From Humulus lupulus (Eukaryota; Streptophyta; Magnoliopsida; Rosales; Cannabaceae), in assembly GCF_963169125.1 (NCBI RefSeq), contig NC_084796.1, positions 90,752,888 through 90,816,887 on the forward strand: DNA of 64,000 bases, given 5' to 3'. Under the pieces are notes generated by a model that was not told the DNA's origin, searched no databases, and worked only from the letters and a program-made list of their open reading frames with translations. Numbering within the stretch: the stretch's first letter is position 1; the number at the start of each line of letters is the position of its first letter. Made by a program: the position numbers and the translations under genes. Positions 58,801-64,000 of the stretch are shown here, piece after piece.

Positions 58801-61792
58801 AAGATACTTTATCAAGCTCTGAGGTATACAGTTATAGACGGGAAAAGGAGGAGTTCGCTATGCAGTAGTGGCCATTGACTACTTCACGAAGTGGGCAGAA
58901 GCAGAACCCCTAGCAACGATAATGTCAAAGAGAGTCCTCGATTTTGTGTTTAAGAATATTGTCTGCCGGTTTGGGCTGCCAAGGAAGATCGGGTCGGACA
59001 ATGGAACCCAGTTCAATAGTGACCTCTTCACCGAATTTTGCGAAAGACTAATGGGCAGGTCGAGGCTGTGAACAAGAAGCTCAATGTAACGCCCTACTAC
59101 CTTAGAGCCGTTACTAAGTGAGTTTAAAACAGAAATTGTGCATTTAATTGACTCAAAGTGGTTTCTAAAACCAAAAGTGTGATTAAACCAAAGTTTAAGG
59201 CTATATTCTTTTAAAATGTTTAACTTCATTGAAAACGTTAGATATAAAACATCTGGGATCCCAAAATAAGGTTTACAAAACATTTACAACTCAAAAATAT
59301 ATTTACAACAGGTTTGACTATCAAAAGAATGAGCTAATACAGCCATTTACAAAAAAGCTCCCAACCAAAGCAGTCGGGCAGGCCGAACATGTACGCGCCA
59401 CCCCCACGCTCTCCATACTCATGGTCGGTTGACTGACTCCTTGCTTTTACCTGCCACACGGAGCACCCGTGAGCCGAAGCCCAGCAAGAAAACCCAAATA
59501 ACACATAACATATGCAAATAATATCATTGGCATAATTCACTGATAAATAGGAAATCATCAATTAAACAAGCACGGCCATGCCGCCCCAGAGGCCTTACCA
59601 AAGCTTGGGGTCTCGGTCATTACCGTAGGATAACCCATGTATCCCTTGGGTCCCACCCTGGCTATAGCATCCCATGTGCTGAGCGTTACTTCCGGCCCCG
59701 CTGCCGTACCCGGCCTACGCCGCTCTCGGCCTTAGCCGTTCATTCCAATACAATCACACATATAATACATTCAGAAATAGCCATTCAAACATACAACAAT
59801 TTATCTAAGATTACACATTCGCACGCAATACAATCTAGGGCCGTGCCTTGCAATCATACAGTGGGCCTATGCCCTATTCCCGGGTGTTACGGTTTTCTTA
59901 CCTGTATTCCGTGCTTTCCGATGCACCACGGTCACGAGCACGGTCCCCTTAGCACGAGCCTCTCCGAAATCCTAGTCACAACACACACATCAACACTTTA
60001 AATACTAATCATGCCAAAACCACTTCCCGGGACCAATTCTGTACTCCCGGGACCTCTAAAACCTTAAAACAACACCCCGGAGGCATCCCCCGAACCCCCG
60101 GAGCTAAGACCTAAAATTTGCCAAAAAGCTATCCTGAAAATTTGCCTTGTGCCGCGGCACCCATCAGTCAGAAGCTCCCCGCCGCGGCACGCAAAAACCC
60201 TGCCGCGGCACACCTTCGCAGACCCAGAATTATGGGTTTTTCCTGCAATTTTTCTCGAGCTTTAACCTCTCCAAATCACCCCAAACCAATACCTAAGCCC
60301 CAAAACTCAAATCCAAACCTCATATGAACAATCTAACACCCTACAAACACTAGGATCAAAGTCAAAACATCCACACACCCAAGATCCAACCTTTGATCTT
60401 CAAATTCAGCAACTCAAACAAAAACCCATGAAAATCCTAACTCAAGCATTACATTCCTCAAATCAACACAGAAAATAAACTTAAATAAGCATAAGATCCT
60501 ATCCTCAAGAGTAGAATCCACCCTAAAAGTTCCTTGATCTCCTCCTAAGCTTCCCACTTCAGCCCCCTTCAACACCTCTTCTTCTTTCTTCTTCTTGCCC
60601 TAGCCTTTCTCTCCTCTTCTTTTCCTTCTCTTCTAATTTTATCAAAACCACAAGTGAACCCAAATACTCCAAACCGTATACCCCATATACCCAGCTGAAA
60701 CTTTCCTATTTGCCTTGCCAAAAGACCAAATTACCCCTTCTTACTAATCCTTCTAAGCTAAACCTTCAAGGGTACTTAAGTCTTTACACTATCATTTCAA
60801 TTCTACCACTTTCTATCTTAAAACTTGTTACTCACAGCAGTTACAAATGGTTACCAAAATACCAATAACTAATCACTCATTCTCAACTCAACTTATAAGA
60901 TTCCCGAAGTACCCCTAGGCTCCTCCCGAGCCGGGTACAACATCCCGTTGTGACTTTAGACTAATTGGCTCACTAGGACCGTCTCGGTGCGTGCATCCTG
61001 ATAATAACATCACACTCACATTGCACGATCACATAATACAATTATCACAGTCGTGCTCTAAAATGGCCAAATTACAATCATGCTCATTCTAAGACAATCA
61101 GGTCTACATGCATACTAATTCACATAGTCATGCATCTAAAATAATCAAATAGTTATATAACGTGCAATAAGTCATAATCATGCATAGAACTCATTAAAGA
61201 CACACACACAATTCCATTATGCCCTCCTGGCACACTACTCCAGGCCCTTAAGCCTTAACACTGAATTTGGGTCGTTACACTCAAGGCAAGCCTTAAAAAG
61301 AGGCTGGGCGAGGCCAAGGGAGTTTGGCCCGAGCATCTACTGCAGGTGATGTGGGCGTACTGGACCTCGCACCGAACTTCGACGGGGCACACCCGTTTTT
61401 CCCTAAATTTAAGGAGTGTGGCCACCCTTCTTATCAAAACAAAGATAGCCTCGCACAGGGTCCAGGCCTTCAGCCAGGAGCAGAATGACAAACTGCTCAG
61501 CGCATCCCTCGACCTGATTGATGAAAGGCGAGAAGATTCACAACTACGACTCACACATTATCAGCAAAAGATCACTCGGTATTTTAATTCAAAGGTTAAG
61601 AGGCGTGCCTTTGGATTAGGAGACCTGGTACTCAGAAAGTTGTTTCTGGCGGGCAAGGACCCCAAGGATGGTGCCTTAGGCCTGAGCTTGGAAGGGCCCT
61701 ATCAGATCATCGATATCGTACAAGAGGGTACTTTCAAATTGGCCCGACTTAATGGAGAAATAGTGCCACGACCTGAAATGCTGTGCATTTGA
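55871..61792 (+). pseudogene. Element C pol, split by a solo LTR
   Basis: Protease is in the open frame 56065-56982 (VDNGSSLNLLFRSTLEKMG, then ILGRPMLMAFEAI). The RT spans about 57050-57770 (FVVVLVPKP-type finger, WRTCIDFSDLNKACPKDCF, IEVYVDNMLVKS with YVDN for YVDD). RNase H is at 57790-58190 and the second RNase H at 58240-58600 (IFMDGSSNENEFGDGIILIS). Integrase from 58660 lacks its zinc-finger part: VIDG at 58840 jumps to KGGVRYAVVAIDYFTKWAEA. The core has SDNGTQFNSDLF, then a short deletion before NGQVEAVNKKL. The solo LTR (59085-61279) splits it there, and the tail at 61285-61792 ends RPEMLCI. Stops are fewer than in A or T1. Confidence 0.87.
59085..61279 (-). mobile_element. Solo LTR (Y-type Tekay family) inside C integrase
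   Basis: On the minus strand it starts TGTAACGACCCAAATTCAG and ends GTAGGGCGTTACA. It is flanked by CTCAA on both sides (59080-59084 and 61280-61284). Removing it restores the integrase frame (...AACAAGAAGCTCAAGGCAAGC). It is 2195 bp and belongs to the same family as 38379-40607, in the opposite orientation. It shares the GCCGCGGCAC blocks (60150-60215), the CGGCC...GCCG repeats (59695-59745) and the CT-rich tract (60575-60640). Confidence 0.95.
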
Positions 61793-61959
61793 GAAATTAT
61801 TATCAGTGATCAAGTCACTCCTATATGTGAGGCTTGCATATAAAGGCCAATTTACTATAAAAAAAAATGGTTTAAGGTTTCATTTGTGTCTATGTACGAT
61901 TTTGTTTGTATGGCTAGTTCAAAGTAACCAAGCAAGTCCACTTTCTGATTACTTGGGGG

Positions 61960-62315
61960 CAGATCACCCGACCAGGTTCCAAAACTTAGAAGTTGGTTAA
62001 ATTGATTAACCATTATTTTTTAAAAAAATAAACTCGAGGTGTCGATAAAACTAACATGAACTAAGCTTTTAGAATTAAGTATCCTGGACACGACCAGGTT
62101 CCAAAACATAGAAGTTGGTTAAATTGATTAACCAGTGTTTTTTCTAAAAAAAACACGAGGTTTCGATAAAACTAACGTGAACTAAGTTTTTAAAATTAAG
62201 TATCCTGAACACCACCAGGTTCCAAAACTTAGAAGTTGGTTAAATTGATTAACCATTGTTTTTTTCTAAAAAACACGAGGTGTCGATAAAACTAACGTGA
62301 ACTAAGTTTCTACCG
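61960..62315 (+). repeat. 3' tandem repeats of element C, three units of about 121 bp
   Basis: Units start near 61979, 62101 and 62222, each ACCAGGTTCCAAAAC.TAGAAG, TTGATTAACCA, AAAC.CGAGGTGTCGATAAAAC and GAACTAAG. They lie between the integrase stop and the antisense gene, the same place as in T1 but with a diverged, more regular unit. Confidence 0.92.
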
Positions 62316-62462
62316 AACACATCATAAAATATGAGAAAAAGATTGAAGAACAAGTAAAACTTGAAATAACTAAAATTAATATATATAAATTGTCTCAAGG
62401 AGAATAACCTCGTGCTCAGTATTTACAAGCAAATGTAAATAAAAGTAAAAATACAAAAAATC

Positions 62463-64000
62463 CTAGGCTCCCCTAAGCTGCTCTGAGGACATCACCTCCT
62501 CAGTCTCCTGCTCGCCTACAGCAGAAGTCTCCCCAGTCTCAGTCGGCGCCAGCAGCTCTTGTTACAGCCGAACTTTGAACTTCTCGAGGTAGTGCCCCCA
62601 TGCGTCGGAGGCCATGAAGGAGGAGTTGTCATCCTAATTGAAGGCCCATCAGTGGTACACCATACTCTCCATGGAGGACACCGATGCCTTCTTCTCCTCT
62701 AGAATGGCCGCCTCAACCTCCAGCAGTTTTGCCTTGGCCCCCTCGAACTCGCCCTGAAGGACTATCGAGGCCGCCTTCGCCGCCTGCTCGCCTTCTCGGG
62801 CAGTGGTTAAAGCTACCACCGCCGCCTGTTCACTCGCGTGGGACGCTACCAAAGCAGCCTTGGCACTTTGTTCGGTCTATTGAGAGGCGGCGAGAGCAGC
62901 TTTGGCCACAGTCAGCTCGGCCTTGAGTTCTTCGTTCCTGGCCCTGGCCTGAGATATGCTACGGTGTTGACCCAAGACTGCCTACAAAAAGCAAAGAAAC
63001 AGTTAGGCACATACCAGAAAAAGAAAATACATATAATTAAAGCAAGGTCAGGGAAAATGCTTACTATGAGGTTCATCCCCAAGGCAGACTCCATGACATT
63101 CTCCGGGCTCCTCTCATTAATCTCCCTCAGGTCGTGGGGCTTGGCCTTGTAAAAATGCTCCACCGAGTAGTTCGTCGTCTCGTACACGGTCCCCCAAAAA
63201 GTGTCTGGAATCAGCTCCAGATCCTGGGGGTTGATGGGGATACGAATAGTGGCGACAGGGACCACTAGAGCTTGAGGACCAACCGGTGCTACCGGTTCCC
63301 GAGTAGGAGGTGGAGGAAAGGGAGGAAGGGGAGTCAGACCTTTTTTCCCCGGGGCTGCAGTAGGCAGAGCTCCTGAGCTCGAGCCTTTCCCCTTAGCCGG
63401 GGATCGGGAGGCAGTCGTAGCCGGGGGCGGTGTTTTCTTTGAAGTAGGCCGAAGCCTCTTGACAAGGGGGCCTCGCTGGACCTCCCTTCTTGGAACATCA
63501 AGTGGATGTCAGGTTCCCCTCTCTGTTCCATCTCCTCGCCTAAAAAAATAATGGGAAATCCGTTAAGAATGCATGTACGTTTTTCAGCAAAAAAAAAATA
63601 ATATTAATCATAAATACATACGAAGTAGCAAAAATCCTACCCTCCGAGCTAGAGGAAGAGTCCATTTCCACAACCTCCGGCCATGGAGCTGCTACAGGGG
63701 AAGGAGAGTCTAAATCAACCACTTCTTGAATTAGGGGAGGTTCCAGGTCAGGCTCTACCTCAAGACTGGATTCCTCCACATATTGCCTAAGTCCAGGAGT
63801 GACTATACCCTCTGCTGGGGTAGGGACCTCCCACTCGTGCTTCAAAAAAAGATACTTCAGCCCCGAATTCGGAGGAAGTTGAAATGGTGCCAACTTCATG
63901 TAATTGAGAAAGTCGGCAAAGTACTAATCTAGGGGGAGGAAGGCCCCGACCCTGAGATGCTCATCGCTCCAGGCCGCGAAGTCTTCATCGAGGGGTGCGC
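62463..64000 (-). pseudogene. Antisense gene of element C: N-terminal transposon-like domain, linker, coiled coil
   Basis: It enters from beyond the right edge. The first visible exon (64000-63622) contains WSDEHLRVGAFLPLD, a stop, then MKLAPFQLPPNS and YLFLKHEWEV. This resembles the plant Transposase_28-type N-terminal domain, followed by an acidic tail. A likely intron (63621-63540; GTATGT...TTTTTTTAG) precedes a Pro/Ser-rich linker with one frame change. The conserved IRIPINPQDLELIPDTFWG...RSPENVMESALGMNLI leads to an 83-bp intron (63064-62982) and an Ala-rich coiled coil with the same tail pattern as T1. The stop is at 62465. A stop at about 63930, a frame change near 63480 and a stop near 62640 make it a pseudogene, but it is better kept than most of pol. 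Confidence 0.75.

Larger units (their letters stand above)
54441..64000 (+). mobile_element. Tat-type Ty3/gypsy element C (5' end missing, runs off the right edge)
   Basis: It begins in mid-gag, fused to the integrase of element A. Pol, a 3' tandem-repeat tract (61960-62315) and the antisense gene (from 64000 down to 62463) follow. A solo LTR with TSD sits in integrase (59085-61279). C has the best preserved coding of the three Tat copies, including a 305-codon open frame at 56065-56982. Confidence 0.88.

Noticed and set aside
59085..61279. A Mutator-like or MITE transposon with TGTAACG inverted ends
   Set aside because: The TSD is 5 bp (not 9), the ends are TG...CA, and the same termini appear in Y directly after an integrase tail and polypurine tract. 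It is therefore an LTR.

Overview
This is plant nuclear DNA, almost certainly from a eudicot. The evidence is AT-rich sequence, Ty3/gypsy elements of the Tat and Tekay (chromovirus) types, a plant L1-type LINE with a DUF4283-like ORF1, and CACTA (En/Spm) DNA transposons. I see no bacterial, organellar or viral gene set, and I cannot support any intact host protein gene, rRNA or tRNA. The species cannot be fixed from the sequence alone. Almost every coding trace carries stops, frameshifts or deletions, so the window is a graveyard of nested transposable elements.

Layout. 1-3002: 5' LTR and gag of a Tat-like retrotransposon on the minus strand. 3003-10537: a CACTA element (minus strand) with a decayed Tnp2-type transposase, a 451-bp tandem duplication, an old LTR fragment, a 1.1-kb C-rich minisatellite and a terminal inverted repeat. 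10538-11181: no gene. 11198-16078: a full-length minus-strand LINE with 16-bp target site duplications (TSDs). 16095-17125: no clear gene. 17126-17727: left end of a second CACTA element. 17728-28678: Tat element T1 (plus), holding a solo LTR (23290-25206) and ending in an antisense, intron-containing ORF. 28679-30096: CACTA remnants with a Ulp1-protease exon and subterminal repeats. 30097-34305: 3' ends of two Tekay-like elements (X and Y, minus). 34306-54440: Tat element A (plus), split at 37153-50910 by Tekay-like element B. B has two LTRs, a primer binding site and a TSD, and is itself interrupted by two solo LTRs (38379-40607 and 42524-44676). 54441-64000: Tat element C, joined directly to A without LTRs, interrupted by a solo LTR (59085-61279), and ending in a second copy of the antisense gene that runs off the window.

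Working together. The Tat copies share one plan: LTR, gag, protease, RT, RNase H, a second RNase H, integrase, a 3' tandem-repeat tract, then an antisense gene read towards pol. That antisense gene is the most interesting coding feature. It is present twice, with a small intron at the same place and a conserved C-terminal coiled coil and tail. Element B has a possible extra short ORF between its primer site and gag, preceded by a candidate 5' leader intron. The nesting gives a relative chronology: CACTA and Tat/Tekay bodies first, then B into A, then solo LTRs into T1, B and C.
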